From the NCBI GenBank assembly GCA_032164295.1, contig JAJHTX010000002.1, forward strand, positions 2,976,001 through 3,040,000: a stretch of 64,000 nucleotides of DNA, read 5' to 3'. Both the position numbers and the translations under genes were made by a program. The stretch is from Inonotus obliquus. Taxonomy: Eukaryota; Basidiomycota; Agaricomycetes; Hymenochaetales; Hymenochaetaceae. Shown here in pieces: positions 32,847 to 44,996 of the stretch; position 1 is the first letter of the stretch, and each line of letters opens with the position of its first letter. Below the pieces are notes generated by a model. It was not told the DNA's origin and ran no database searches. It saw only the letters and a list, made by a program, of their open reading frames with translations.

Positions 32847-33699
32847 TCATATCTTGGGCACCTTTAACGTTTTGCTAACCATCGCCGCAGCCCACAAACC
32901 AAACACTACAGATACCTTGTGTATTTCTCCGCTGCCTCCAGGGGCGCCCCAGAGTAACACAAGGCCTCCCGGGATACCTTCCTTCCCTTCAATCCACCCC
33001 CTCGAAGTCCAGTAAGTTAGAAGCGCGACAAGGGCTAGTGAAGACGGGATGGGTAATCCTTCAAAGTATTTCGCCTTTCCCGTCGGGTCTTTCGGGACCG
33101 AGGCAACTGTGGCGTTGAATCGAGCGAGACGGGCGAGACCGCAGCAAATGAATGCAGTAAGGACAATGGTATCCAAATGAGTCTGTAGTCCAACGACAAA
33201 CGCGAGAAGTGCGGGGGCAACACCAAAAGAAATCTTAACAAAGGAAGTTGAGTCAGGTAAATTACTTTCAGTACGACAATACGCTCACCAAATCCGCTAG
33301 ACTGTCGAGCTCTTGACCAATCATGCTGCTAGAGTTGCGCCACCTCGCCACCTTGCCGTCGAAAAAGTCAAACATAAGACCAGCGAGCGGGTAACCCAAA
33401 GCAGCATAAAGGTAACTTTCGTCCTTCGTAATGAGGTACCGAGCCGACGAAAAAATGGAAAAAGATCCACAAAATCCGTTCATAATCGTTATTAAGTCTG
33501 CAAGACGGAAATTCCTTGATGAAAAGGAGGATGGTTTCAGCCCCCCAATGCAGGGATTATAGTCTAGAACATACCGCACAAGACTAAAATGTCCTTCAGT
33601 ATCTAAATACTGCTGCAAAACGATTGGTTTATCATCGCCATTAGGCTTTGCTTGTTCTGGCTGTTTTCTTTGCCTTGTTTCGCTCATTGTAATGGACAT
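32847..33699 (-). CDS. CHO1: Phosphatidylserine synthase (CDP-DAG-serine O-phosphatidyltransferase)
   Basis: Cho1/Pss1 makes phosphatidylserine from CDP-diacylglycerol and serine in the ER. Minus exons 33699-33575, 33514-33289 and 33233-32847 give 245 residues. The CDP-alcohol phosphotransferase motif is complete: DFFDGKVARWRNSSSMIGQE then LDSLADL. Other family segments are RNFRLADLITIMNGFCGSFS at the start of the membrane part, ISFGVAPALLAFVVG, ICCGLARLARFNATV and YFEGLPIPSSLALVALLTY. The start is the first in-frame ATG (33699, MSITMSETRQ); 33687 is an alternative. The gene lies between NSE1 and PRI2, all on the minus strand, and is the second CDP-DAG-using enzyme in the window after PIS1. 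Confidence 0.95.
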
Positions 33700-33920
33700 A
33701 AACAAGAAGGAAGTGGTAGTAGAAGGTGAACGACTAGCGAGACGCTATGTCGACCGAGTGCCGCACGACCGCGCCACGAGCGGCACGTGCAAACCTCATT
33801 CAATTTCATATCATATCATATGCATATACCGCACAGCATCAGCTCGTAACAGAAACAAATGGGAAAGGGCACTATTTCAATAATTTAGACTCAATCGATT
33901 AGCAAAGCAATGAAGGCAAT

Positions 33921-35780
33921 TCAGTGTTCCGTGACCATGGCGTTCTCGTCCTTCACCTCCGTTTTCACCACCCCGGATACTTCTAGCTTTACCCTTTCCA
34001 AATCCCTGCTCTTCGCCGCGTATTGGTTCGGGTGCGTCACACTTTCGCCATTCAGACCTTGTCCACGGGGCAAGGCATGTGTCACCTCAAAGACCTTGGT
34101 GCAGGCAACGTGATAATGCTCTTGATCGATGGCGCTCATAATCTCGGGCAAATCCGACGTAGTCAGTCCTTGGGGACCATATGACGCAAGTAAAGCAGTC
34201 TGCAGACGATCAGCGGAGAAATGTCGATATGGGCATCCGTGACACTCTTGTGGTCCAGGCGCCTTCTGTGTGATAATTCGCGCGCATCTAGTTTGTGGCT
34301 TTAGAAAGTCAATCTGCAGCTGGACAAAAGACATCTCTTACGTGTAAGCGGCATAGTTGGTCTTTTTCCCTTCGAGACCATATGAATGTCGGATGTTGTA
34401 CTTGTACTCCTTGTTGAACCCATCATCGCTGATTCGCCCACCAAATGCTTTCCTCCAAAACACAATGGCTTCATCGATCGAAAGTCCGACAACCTAACAC
34501 CGCATTAGCACCAAAGTCATCCACGATATTAAAGATAAAGTTACCTTCAGGAAGAGTCCATACTGCAACCGTCCACTATGCTTTAGGTGTCGGTCCCTCC
34601 GTAGACAGTTGTGTAAATGACGCATGCACATGGGCCAGTGTTTCTCCGCCATGTCATCGATCATCTCCGCCGTCACGTCTTCTCCATCTCCAAGGCCTTC
34701 TGCTGAGGAGTACTCAGAAGCAACACTCAGTCCAGACATGAAACCTTGGCTGAGATGCTCCAACACCGGCATGAGACGCGTATCTTCGTCCAATCGAGGC
34801 AAAGCTTTGGCCGTTTGCTATGAAAGACTAAGATAACGGATCTTGAGCGAGGTGAAAGATACAAACCTCAAGTGCTGCTTCTAGTCTCGTTTCAAATTCC
34901 TGGAACACAATGCTAGACTGATCTTTGGATGGTACATACGCCCAGCCACCCTTGAGGATTACACGTCGCTGTACAACGAGGTTCGGTACTTGTGTCCATC
35001 TAACCTAGAAATGCGGACGGACGACTCGTATGAGATCCGTTCGGTTATGGTTATGGTTCCTTACCTTGTACCATAGCGTTTCCCCCGGAGTCAGACTCCC
35101 AAGATCGCTCATTAAATTTTGGTCCATCTCTTCTTCTTTGCTGAGCTGTAGATTTAACCAAGATTACCACCAATCTCCACCGCACCATATTAAATCCCTA
35201 CCGTCAACCACCCGAAGTTCCTCGACTTCAGGAACTCTTCACGCTCCTTGCCCATTTCGGTATCATAACGCACACGGAAAAGTGACGCCTCCGCTTTCGC
35301 GAATCGCCTTCGTAGTTCCTCCCTGCAAGACACATACACATAGGTTGATACAAAATCAAGTGAAAGATACATACGATTGACAAAAGGCTAGCCTTAGGAC
35401 AAAGTGGCTGATATGATCTTTCCGACGCTCCTCTTGCCTTTGTACTTGACCACTTTTAGAGTCGGAGGCTGCTGACATCGGCATGTACTTCCCTTGCTGC
35501 GTCCCCACGATTGACTTGAGTTCATCATACGACCTATTTCTGACATAAGATGCTTCAATCTCGGACAATATACGAAGCCTATCGATGGCAAAGGTTTCGA
35601 ATTCGTCAAGTGTGATATCGTCAAGTGGTGGTTTGTCGTAGCTGTTGCGTGTCAGTTGCGTGTCTACCATCTACGTAGCAAGGTCACTCACAAATTTAGA
35701 CGATAGGGATATTTGGAGACAGGATGCTTCTCTACGCCCTTTGTTTGGAAAGACTTGCCTCGGGGTGCCAATCCGAACAT
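33921..35780 (-). CDS. PRI2: DNA primase large subunit
   Basis: Pri2 is the iron-sulfur subunit of polymerase alpha-primase, which starts DNA synthesis. Minus exons in order are 35780-35692, 35641-35375, 35322-35202, 35145-35065, 35004-34867, 34817-34545, 34493-34342 and 34287-33921, giving 495 residues, near the usual size. Motifs include YPYRLNFYDKPPLDDITLDE, RKDHISHFVLRLAFCQSEEL, PMCMRHLHNCLRRDRHLKH, GRLQYGLFLKVVGLSIDEAI and YKYNIRHSYGLEGKKTNYA. The Fe-S region has PMCMRHLH, YTCARII, ECHGCPYRHFS and HVACTKVFE, which supply the four conserved cysteines. All introns are short with fitting phases. ASN1 diverges from the same upstream region. Confidence 0.96.
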
Positions 35781-36192
35781 TACGGTGCCAAAAGTGAAGG
35801 TCGGAGTGCTCTAGGGAGACGCGCTCCAAATCGCGTGTCGTGACCGTATCACGCAACGCGATTGTCACGAGGTGCGTGAATACATAAAAATTGTGCTCAA
35901 ATCACAAGACATTGGCACATGGCCAAGCAAGTGTACCTACAGCAGAATGAATACTTATCACTATCCCTGGATTCAACTTTGTGGGGGCTGCGTCCATTTC
36001 ATACCACGACCACGTAAAGCCGCGTTTATTGAAGATAAGTGGTGTTGATAGCGTCGGTGGAATCCGATAGCCCCGAGATAAATACTCGAGGCCGAGTCAT
36101 CGGAGAAATTATTTCTTTCTCTCTCTTTCTTGGACACCTACCAACGAATTGTACACGGATATAAATTTCTCTTTCGCCTGTCCGTCACCATC
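35781..36192. promoter_or_regulatory. Bidirectional PRI2/ASN1 promoter with ACGCG cores
   Basis: Next to PRI2, ACGCG cores lie at 35819-35823 (+), 35832-35836 (-) and 35856-35860 (+), 39-80 nt from its start; these are one base short of a full MluI cell-cycle box. Next to ASN1, a CT-rich tract at about 36112-36130 and a GAGTCAT (near 36094), one base off a Gcn4-type TGASTCA site, can be seen. Regulation is inference from these short motifs. Confidence 0.4.
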
Positions 36193-38528
36193 ATGTGTGG
36201 CATTTGCGCCGTCTACGGTGTTGAGAACCCTGCGTCGCTAAGGACGAGAGTGCTTGCACTCTCCAAGCGATTGAGGCATAGAGGTCCAGATTGGTCCGGG
36301 TGTTATGTCGGGAAGGAAGCGCTTCTGGCACACGAGCGTCTAGCCATCGTCGGTGTCGGTGAGTGCTTCATTCTTTCGCATAGCACCACGTGCTGACGTC
36401 TATATGAACTCTAGATACTGGTGCACAGCCTCTTTACAGTGAAGACGGCAAGCAGGTCCTTGCGGTCAATGGCGAAATCTACAATCATATTGCTTTGCGA
36501 AAGCAGCTTGGTCCGGAAGCCAAATTCAGGACGCATTCGGACTGCGAAGTCATTCTAGGGCTCGTGAGTTGTCATCTTCGTAGCATATATGTACTATTCA
36601 TGACACTTTTAAATCTGCAGTACAAGAAATATGGCAAGGAACTATGCAACATGCTTGACGGCATGTTCTCGTTCGTGCTTCTCGATGAAGACGTCAGCCC
36701 GTCCCGTATCATTGCTGCTCGTGATCCAATCGGTATCACGACCCTCTATCAAGGTTGGGATTCTCAGAAACCTGGAGTCATATACTTCGCCTCTGAGTTG
36801 AAGGCATTGGTGGACGAATGCGACGACATCATTTCATTCCCGCCTGGACACGTATACGACAGCGCGACAGGGAAGCTCGAACGCTATTACAACCCATCCT
36901 GGTGGAACTCTGACGTTGGACCTATTCCGAGTACGCCGGCCGATTTGACACTTCTACGTGAAACACTCGAGGCAGCTGTCCGAAAGCGGTTGATGAGCGA
37001 GGTACCGTACGGTGTTCTGTTGAGCGGTGGGTTAGATAGCAGTTTGATCGCTGCCATTGCTGCGAGAGAAACGGACAAAGTCGCCGATGTACAACACGAG
37101 TCTCGGAGGCAAAAGGTGGCGAATTCCCGGAACGGTCCTCCGACTCCCGTTCCGAGAGGCGAAATCGACGAATTCCGTACGTTCCTACTTTCCGCTTTCT
37201 TGTGTGAAGTTTTTTTGTTGATAGTCTCCTAGTAACGCTCGCTTCATGGCCTCAATTACACTCATTCTCTATCGGCCTTGAGAACTCTCCCGATCTTCTC
37301 GCAGCTCGCAAGACTGCACATTACCTCGGGACAGTACACCACGAATATGTCTTTACCGTACAAGAAGGTATTGACGCCATTCCGGATGTAATCTATCATC
37401 TCGAGACATACGATGTCACAACAGTCCGAGCCAGTACACCTATGTATCTTCTCAGCAGGAAGATTAAAGCGATGGGTGTGAAAATGGTACTCAGCGGCGA
37501 AGGAAGCGACGAAATATTCGGTGGTTATCTCTATTTCCATGCTGCGCCAGATAAGGAGGCTTTCCACCAGGAATGCGTGCAGCGCGTTAAGAATCTTCAT
37601 ACCGCGGACTGTCTCCGCGCCAACAAGTAAGAATCGACTGCAGACTTATAACCGCTATTGGGCTGACGAAGGTATGAACATCCGTATAGATCGACTATGG
37701 CCTGGGGAGTCGAAGCTCGTGTGCCGTTCCTTGACAAAGCTTTCCTCGAGGTCGCCATGAACATCGACCCCGCGGAGAAGATGTTCAATAAGGGTGCCGA
37801 ACAAGAAACAGATGAGGATGGCTGCCCCAAGATGGAGAAAGTATATAATCTCCAAGCTATAATTCTCTCCATTCGTACTTAATCTCGTAATATAGTACAT
37901 CCTCCGCAAAGCATTCGATTGTTCCCCAGATGGGAAGGTAGGCCAACCTCCCGCATTCTTCCCAAGTTGACAACTTACGACACCGTACAAGCCTTATCTT
38001 CCACGATCCATCCTCTGGAGACAAAAAGAACAATTCTCAGACGGAGTCGGATATTCCTGGATTGACGGGTAAGCCTATCACAACCTCAACTCCTCTCCCT
38101 CTCCTACAATCTCAATCTCATTATTCTTACCATCCTCGTTTCTCGTTTCTCATTTTGTATGTGCATGTGCATATGTATGAAGCATGAAATCCCACGCAGA
38201 AGAAACCACCTCCGACTCTGACTTCTCCAAACGCGCTGAACGTTGGCCAGTCGATACGCCCGATACGAAGGAAGCATATTTCATTCGGGAGATATTCGAA
38301 AGTACGTTTTCACTCTATTCCAAATCTCCCATTCCTTCCCATATTCTCATCCTAATCATCCGTTCCTTTCTCACCCCTTCTTTTATTGTAGGTCATTTCC
38401 CAACTAAAGCAGCAGCAAAGACAGCTGTCCGCTGGATCCCTCGCGGAGACTGGGGATGTTCATCCGATCCAAGTGGTCGTGCAGTCAGCATTCACAACGC
38501 AGCATACTCCCCACCCAGCTCGGAATAA
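36193..38528 (+). CDS. ASN1: Asparagine synthetase (glutamine-hydrolysing)
   Basis: The enzyme makes asparagine from aspartate, ATP and glutamine amide. Exons 36193-36358, 36415-36563, 36621-37176, 37233-37626, 37690-37840, 37896-37937, 37992-38068, 38183-38301 and 38392-38528 give 596 residues. [11 protein letters not shown] puts the class II glutaminase nucleophile Cys directly after the initiator Met. [19 protein letters not shown] and NGEIYNH complete the glutaminase pocket. The ATP pyrophosphatase loop SGGLDSS is at residues 240-246; later come [37 protein letters not shown] and [20 protein letters not shown]. The intron before 37690 is 63 nt; all acceptors end in AG. Fungal ASN1 is usually under general amino acid control. 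Confidence 0.97.
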
Positions 38529-39413
38529 TAATTCCCCTCTCAATTTCCAGCCTTATTTCTTCCTTGAATATCATATATCCCAGAACAAAACAAAGTGACA
38601 AATTTATTTTCTTTCCCACACGGAGCTGGAGCTTGAGTCGGAGACGAAAAGGCAGAAGGCAGAAAGAAAGCGAGTGTAATAAAGCCTCACGGGAGGATAA
38701 TGAACTGAAAACGAATAAAAAACAAATGAGAGGGTCTGTAATACACAACTTTAACTACTGATGAAAAGGAAAGGCGTCTATTCCTGATATATTGTCTGAG
38801 AGTTGCGACGCGCAATGGTTTAGATAGCAGAAGGACACAGACGGGACAAGGGCATTGCGAGGGAGAGTTCTTATATTCGCAAGGCTTGATGATAAGAATA
38901 GAGAAAAGACGCATCCAAGGGCTAAGGAGTGTGTATATCTTGATATGGAAACAAGTTATAGATGAAAACAACGGAAGTAAAGACGAGGGAAAAGAGATAA
39001 TAGATTAACGAGTGTAGAGACTCTGGAGGAAAAGGGGGAATCGAGAAGGGTAAAATATTCCAAAGGATACACGGGTAAGAAGAGCATGAATCATCAAAAC
39101 GAGCGTCGTTGATCAGATCGTAAATCGAATGAAGGTGGTATAGGGAGTGTAATTGGATATCGCAATTGAGACTGATTAGCAATTGGAAAACGACTTCGAA
39201 GAAGCGATCAGAGGGTAACGTATGAGGAAAACAGAGCATCAGGATTGACTCAGAAAAAGCAGAGGGATTGTAGGTGAGGAACATGGAAATAGGGTCCCGT
39301 CAACTGTCTGAGGAGGAAAGGGGAACGAGAGCGAGAAAGGTATGGAGAGGGGTACAGGACGGAGATGAACCGGTGATTAGGCGGATGTAAGGTAGACAAG
39401 TTTAGAGCTGAAC
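38529..39413. other. Intergenic region between convergent genes
   Basis: These 885 nt separate ASN1 and the RhoGEF stop. Short open frames run on both strands, but none shows a start, splice pattern or known domain. Long 3' untranslated regions are the simplest reading. Confidence 0.5.
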
Positions 39414-42400
39414 CTAAACAACATTCAGCTGTGAATCTCGCGCCATGAGCTGGCGGTAGAGACCCACTCCAGAATCTTCAGATGGCGCGGGAGACGCGAG
39501 GAGCTTATTTGTAGCAGCACTAGCCGCAGGTGTTCGCGCCGCACTTGTCTGGGATACATGGCGTGGTCGCGTACGCGTAGATGTAGGCGTGGTTGTCCCA
39601 ACAGAACGTGTACTACCGTCCCAAGCTGGCCGCCCTGCAGTTGCGCTTGTTACGGTCGACTTTGCCGACGCGTGCCCGTCTTCTGAGTGCATGGGTCTTC
39701 GAGAAATCTGAGTAACCTGCGTACGTCGGCTCGCCGGTCGCACATGTGGATGATAGTCCCGTGGATGTAGGTGTGGTTCTGGACTCGCTACGAGCCGGGT
39801 GCCGAATTTCGCATTTGCTGATGACTCCCGTCCGTAACCTAATGGTGTGAGAGAACCCTTACGATTCGTTGACATCCCTGGTCGCGCTTTTGGTGCTGGT
39901 TTATGAATCGTAACCTTGTCCGCTCCCCAATACGAGAAGCTCATCTTGCTCTTGCGATCTGAGTCGGATGAATCCGCGTCGTCGTCTTCGTCAGGAGGAA
40001 CGATTGAGGATCTCCCAGTAGTCGGGGCAGTAGAGATTACAGTATTTCGAGAACGAACAACACTATCCAGAAACAGTCAGAAGGTCTGAACTCCTAAATT
40101 TGAGAAAATGACGAACTCATCCATGGCAACCACCCCCTGTTTCAGTTCTGGAACATCAGCAATATCCCAGTTCTCAATCTACATCACAGCTGAGGTCAGT
40201 ATGGGCGCTTCAATATAACCCCTGTGGTGTGGCTCACCCTGATGAACTTGTACAGGTTCCGTGGTTTGGTATGTGCACCTTTGCGGCCCGTGGTCGCATG
40301 CTTCGCCTTTGCTTGAAGGTCGGGTAATGAATTCGTTCTCGAATTAGTGGAGGAAGCAAGTGGAAGTGTTGTGATGCCCGTCCGCTGGCATCGCAACACG
40401 ACATCGTTGAATTTGACTAGCCATAAATCCTTCTTCCCACCCATGGCATTGCTTTGCTGGAGTACATCGCTCAGCCTGCGGAACGATGACTTACCCCTAA
40501 CGTTCTTTGACGGACTGTTAGTAGCAGATGACGGGGGTGGGCGAGAAGCCGGTTGTGATAATGTCTGCGACGACGGAATGAGTGGGCGCTCCTCGACCAG
40601 TAACCGCGATGGTTTCGGCAGAGCAAGTTGCTTAACCTTGTCAAGGCCTTCTATTCGTGCGAACGCATCGCGAGTTCGATCTCGTTCCTCCTTCTGTATC
40701 TTCTCATCCTCGATACTACGGACGATATTTTCCACCTCCGCTACCATCATCAGAGTGCTCTCGTATTCGAAAGTACTCGGGTCTGTGTGATAGAGAAGGT
40801 TTTGGAATAATAGAGGGTATTTGAGCAATCGCTGAAATGGCTTCGATAGCGAAATAGCAAGTCCTGTTTCACCCTTCTCGACTGCGTCCTGTTCTAGTTT
40901 ATGGAGAGTCTTGCAGACTTTTACCCACATCGCACTGTCTTGATTTTTGGGCTTTTTCTTATCGCTCGCTGTTGATAAGGCGTTGTCAACTTGTTCGAGA
41001 GCTCGCTCGAGATGCAGCACGTATGTCGCGTACTCTCTCAAGATATCCGACTAGTTCCTCCTTAGCAGGTATGGGACAATGAAGGACCGTAAGAAACTCA
41101 CATTTGAAACGAACACATCCGCCAAACTGCGAACTAGAGGATATTGTTCCTCGTATCGTTTTCGCAGCCCCTCGCTAAGAGTGAGGTGTCCATTGTAGAT
41201 ACCGTTCTCAATTACCTCGAGACACTTTCGTAAGTCTTCGGGCAATTGGTTTGGAGGGATAGAATCGCCGATCAGCGAATCTGGTTGTGGTGTCGTTCGC
41301 CGAAGCTTCTTCAGCACGCGTGATGCTGTGGTCTTATCCGTTTTGTCCGTTTGATGAGTTGCTGCATAGGAGACTTCTCGTTCCGGCACAGCTCCATAAA
41401 CAGATTGTCGGCCAAGGGAGGCAGTCGAGCCTTGAGGCGGACCACGAGGCGGAGGTGGCAGTGACTGATGTGAGCGTGTCGGGAACGGCAGCGGGGCCTT
41501 GCCCTGCTGCGTGCGCTGCGCATTCGTATTATAGGGGGAGCGTGGATGGTTGAATTTCGCTATCGCCGCCGCGACTGCGGAATTAGTATTGCCATTTCGC
41601 TGTTTCGAACGGTTGCGAGTCCCTGGATAGCCTCTGCCAACTTGGTCTTGCGCCTCGTCTTCATCACTGTCAGGCGAGTCGTTATCTCCATTATTACGCG
41701 CGTTACCTTTGGCCGTCGGTGTTTCCGGACACAGACCGGGCGTTGGTGATAGGAAGCGAGCGGCGATGGGAAGATGATCGATAGACTCCCGCGGTGAATC
41801 GACCCGCGCAAAGTACTCGTCATTTTCCATTGGTGTGGGTGAACAGACAGGTGGAGCAGCATACGGATGCAGGAGTGGTTCAATGAAAGTCTCCTTCAGC
41901 TTCGTCAGTTCCATTACATATCTATTAATGCATAAGAGGATGGCAAAGTTTAAGCAAATAAGCCACACACCGCTCTTCACTCGCCACGATTTCCCAAAGA
42001 ACTTCCTGTCGAGTTCGCTCTCGAGGACCAATATTCGAGACGAGATCCTCCTCTGCAGCTTCGCTCCATGATGCCGTTGCTAGTATGCGGCTAGAAGATT
42101 GACTGGCTTGTGAATAAGGCGTGCCAGAACGCATTGAAGCATTCAAGCTCATATTATCGGCGAAGTTTCTCTGGGAATTAGGCGATATTGCATTTCGGTT
42201 TGCTGTGCCCGATCCCTTGATTGAATTTCCACCTTTCGACACGTTCACTCTGGAAGTCGACGCGTTGCCCGCTCCACGCGTTTCCGAACCATGCATAGCT
42301 TGGAAGCGTGACACGGTAGTCTTGACCGGCCCCGGGGGTGTTTTTGGAGCAGCGTCACCATTTGAGTTAGTACTGCCGCCGACGCCGGCCTTGGCGTGTC

Positions 42401-42992
42401 CACCTTCGTTGCTGTTGCTTACCGAGGGATCGGCACCATTTGTGCGCCCGAACTCGGATTGGTTACTGCGCACTCGCTCAAGCGGAGCAGGAGTTGGCGG
42501 CGGCGAAAGGAACGCGACTTTCTTATGGGCAGCACTTTCGGACGAAGCGCCTGTTTCTGTTATTTTCCGAGTCCTTTGCACGGGTGGAGTAGGAGTGCCT
42601 TCTATTGAATCATGGCGAGGAGCGTCGGTACGAGTGACCTTGACAGACGATGTACGATCATCAGAAGATGACAGCCGCGATGTTGGTGGCGCCGGAGATG
42701 GCGTAGGCTGCGGAGTGCGTGAGGATGAGCTGGACTCTGAGCTGGCCTGGGAGTTTGTGTGCGAAAGCGAGATCGGTGACTGGTCGATAGGCGGAAGAGG
42801 TTTGGTTGAATTGAACGAGTTCGGCGAGGGGTCCCGCTGGGTCTGGTTTGAAGGAGGCCACTGTCTGAGCGGAGGAAGATCGAGTTTCTCCTTGTCCCTT
42901 GTGGATGAGATGTTTATGTCTGCTTCAAGTATTGGGGATAAGAATTTCTCCTTGTCTTTCTCCTTCTTGAATCGTTGCAATAAGGCCTTCAT
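39414..42992 (-). CDS. Rho guanine nucleotide exchange factor (DH-PH), DH domain with long insertion
   Basis: Minus exons 42992-41971, 41921-41102, 41050-40238, 40178-40117 and 40062-39414 encode about 1121 residues. The first 320 are Ser/Pro/Thr-rich. A DH domain starts at TRQEVLWEIVASEERYVMEL and KLKETFIEPLL, is interrupted by roughly 200 low-complexity residues, and resumes at LPEDLRKCLEVIENGIYNGH. It continues through YVLHLERALEQVDNAL to the hallmark helix GLAISLSKPFQRLLKYPLLF. A PH-like region follows (KKDLWLVKFNDVVLRCQRTG, KPRNLYKFIRIENWDIADV). The tail is basic and Ser/Thr-rich. It should activate Rho/Cdc42-type GTPases at sites of polar growth; the exact target is unknown. The 62-nt exon 4 is inferred from phase. 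Confidence 0.88.
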
Positions 42993-43260
42993 TGTGGCTA
43001 ACAGGGAGGGCGTCTAGAGGGGATTAAGTTTCGAGAAAAGGATAGATGGAATGATGGTGAGAAGGAAGAGGAGGGAGGAGGAGGGAGAAGTACGACGGAG
43101 GAGGAGAGAGGGAGGACAACGTGCAGCGAGGAAAGTGCGGCAGGTTCAGGTCACGGCTATTTCAATTCAACTGTTCAGGCGCAGATCTCCTTTTTCAAGC
43201 AAGTCCTGTCCTACTTAGACTTTGTCAACGACGGTTACACAACCAACGCCTACATCGACA

Positions 43261-44367
43261 ATGGCGACTACTGCTGATAATGTCAAAGAACTAGTGTTGC
43301 CGGCGCATGAGACGAAACACATCCCCTTGCTGGTTTATCCCTTCCGTGACGACGTTATTTTTCACCTCACACAATCCGACGATGGCGCAAACAACGGAAC
43401 CGCTCTGTGGCTCGGAGCCCAAATACTCTCTGCCTATCTCACAGATATTTTGCCTTGTCCACGACGAACGGTAAATAAATAATAATTCCAACGTATCTTG
43501 ACTGATATTTTATTTATTTGTTAATAAAATATATACTTGTGCGTGGCACTACGTCACACGATGACCATGAATGGGCCATGCATACATCCAGACAGAATCA
43601 TCCGATTCCGATTCATCGCCAGAATCTGCTCCCTCCATTCCGATCCGCCATAGAGCTTGGAAGTGGTATTGGCCTCACCGCGTACGTCTTTTCCTATCTC
43701 AATGTATCATTAGTCTCGGACGCATCACAGTCTCGCTCTTGCACAACAAGGTTGGTCAGTCCTCGCAACGGACACACATCCCGTCGTAAACTCCGTTCTT
43801 CGCTCAAACGTACACCGCAACACCCGGAATACGCGTCTTCTTGGTTCAATCCAAGTTCGTGCTCTCGATTGGACTGTCCCTCCGGAAAACTGGATTTGGA
43901 ACAACCCGGACTCTGTCACACTAGCTTCGGATAAAACTGTAAACGATTCTGAACTGTGTCGGAATGATGCAAACTGGCTCGGTCCTCCGTTCGACCTGAT
44001 CCTAACAGCAGACACAATTTACTCTCCTGATCTCATCGCTCCTCTCCTCAGGACATTGAAACATCTCATCCTTCTTTCCAACTCTGCACCAGAGTCGGAT
44101 TCCAGCACAACGCCATCACAAAGGAAATCTCGTGCCTCCGTATACGTCGCTCTTGAAAAGCGCGATCCCGTTCAATTAGCCTCCTTCTTCTCGCAAGCTC
44201 ACGAAATCTGGGGATTGAGTGCACAGCGCATCCCTACTCCGCGAGTCCGTCGTGCGCTGTCTCGTACTGGACTCTCCCACTGGAAAAAGGAAGACTGGGA
44301 AGGAGTCGAAATTTGGAGATTGTACTTGCTTGATTCCGAGTCGAACGGAATTCCTACGAAAAACTAG
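43261..44367 (+). CDS. Class I methyltransferase, lysine methyltransferase family 16 (METTL21-like)
   Basis: Exons 43261-43470, 43623-43681 and 43731-44367 give about 301 residues. The Rossmann SAM-binding motif I reads AIELGSGIGLTALALAQQGW, motif II VLATDTHPVVNSVLRSNV, and the post-II segment RALDWTVPPENWIW. The family-16 marker near the catalytic loop, FDLILTADTIYSPDLIAPLL (D-x-x-Y in place of the usual NPPY), is present. The tail (HWKKEDWEGVEIWRLYLL) is also seen in fungal members. Proteins of this group methylate lysines of translation factors or chaperones; automatic annotation often calls them nicotinamide N-methyltransferase, which is doubtful. The long first intron (152 nt) has its acceptor at 43622, picked because it keeps phase 0. 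RhoGEF diverges 268 nt away. Confidence 0.85.
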
Positions 44368-44996
44368 GTAGAAATAATCAAGCTAGTGGGGCAAACGTAT
44401 CAATTAATCCTCTGGGTACAGTAAATGACTTTATCTGTTATGCACTGAGTGAAAGGAAGCCAAGCAAGCAAGAGCGCGTACAACGATCTAATAGTGTCTA
44501 CCAGGTCTACTAGTACGAAATTCCGCCCTTGCGTTCGCTATCGAATAACATTTTTTCGTGAAAGACGTCGATATTCGTGAAAGTGAGATCAATGGAATGG
44601 GAATGGTGAAAGTATATTATCAAAAGCGATGCAAGGGGTAAGAGGGGGGGCGCAAAATGTACAGAGCGAGCCGGCAAATAACTTTTGTTGCGAAGCATCG
44701 CTCATCATGCGTGAGTAGATACCATTAACGACAATGGGTCTCACGAAAGCAAACAGCGTATTATGCATTTCTCGTAAGGTCATTGGTGGTAGTGGTGTGG
44801 TCAACGTGAGCCACGGGGAAAGTAAAGTATTTGTTGCCGACGAAAAACACGAGTGTCGGCTCAAGAGCGGCTATTGTCTGGCACCAGATTGAAGAGTTGG
44901 CGTGGTCTCTCTACTGCGGTTCTCACCGGAGCTATACATACACGAATCGTCAACCCATAGGTGAATGGAACACACATATTCGGAACAAAGGAAGAC
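44368..44996. other. Intergenic region between convergent genes
   Basis: The gap of 629 nt separates the methyltransferase and EF-hand-like stops. A minus-strand open frame at 44589-44864 lacks known features. I considered but could not support extra 3' exons of the EF-hand-like gene here. Confidence 0.4.

Noticed and set aside
37627..37689. Coding-like peptide between two ASN1 exons ([14 protein letters not shown])
   Set aside because: The stretch has a GTAAGA donor and a TATAG acceptor. Including it breaks the frame into the conserved [11 protein letters not shown] exon, so it is an intron.
42121..43017. 298-codon plus-strand open frame
   Set aside because: It lies exactly antisense to the first exon of the RhoGEF, whose Ser/Pro-rich codons leave the opposite strand free of stops. 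The peptide has no family character.
44589..44864. Extra 3' exons for the EF-hand-like gene
   Set aside because: The GTAAGT at the end of exon 4 invites further exons, but the downstream minus frame does not join in phase with a usable acceptor, and the in-frame TAA is at hand.
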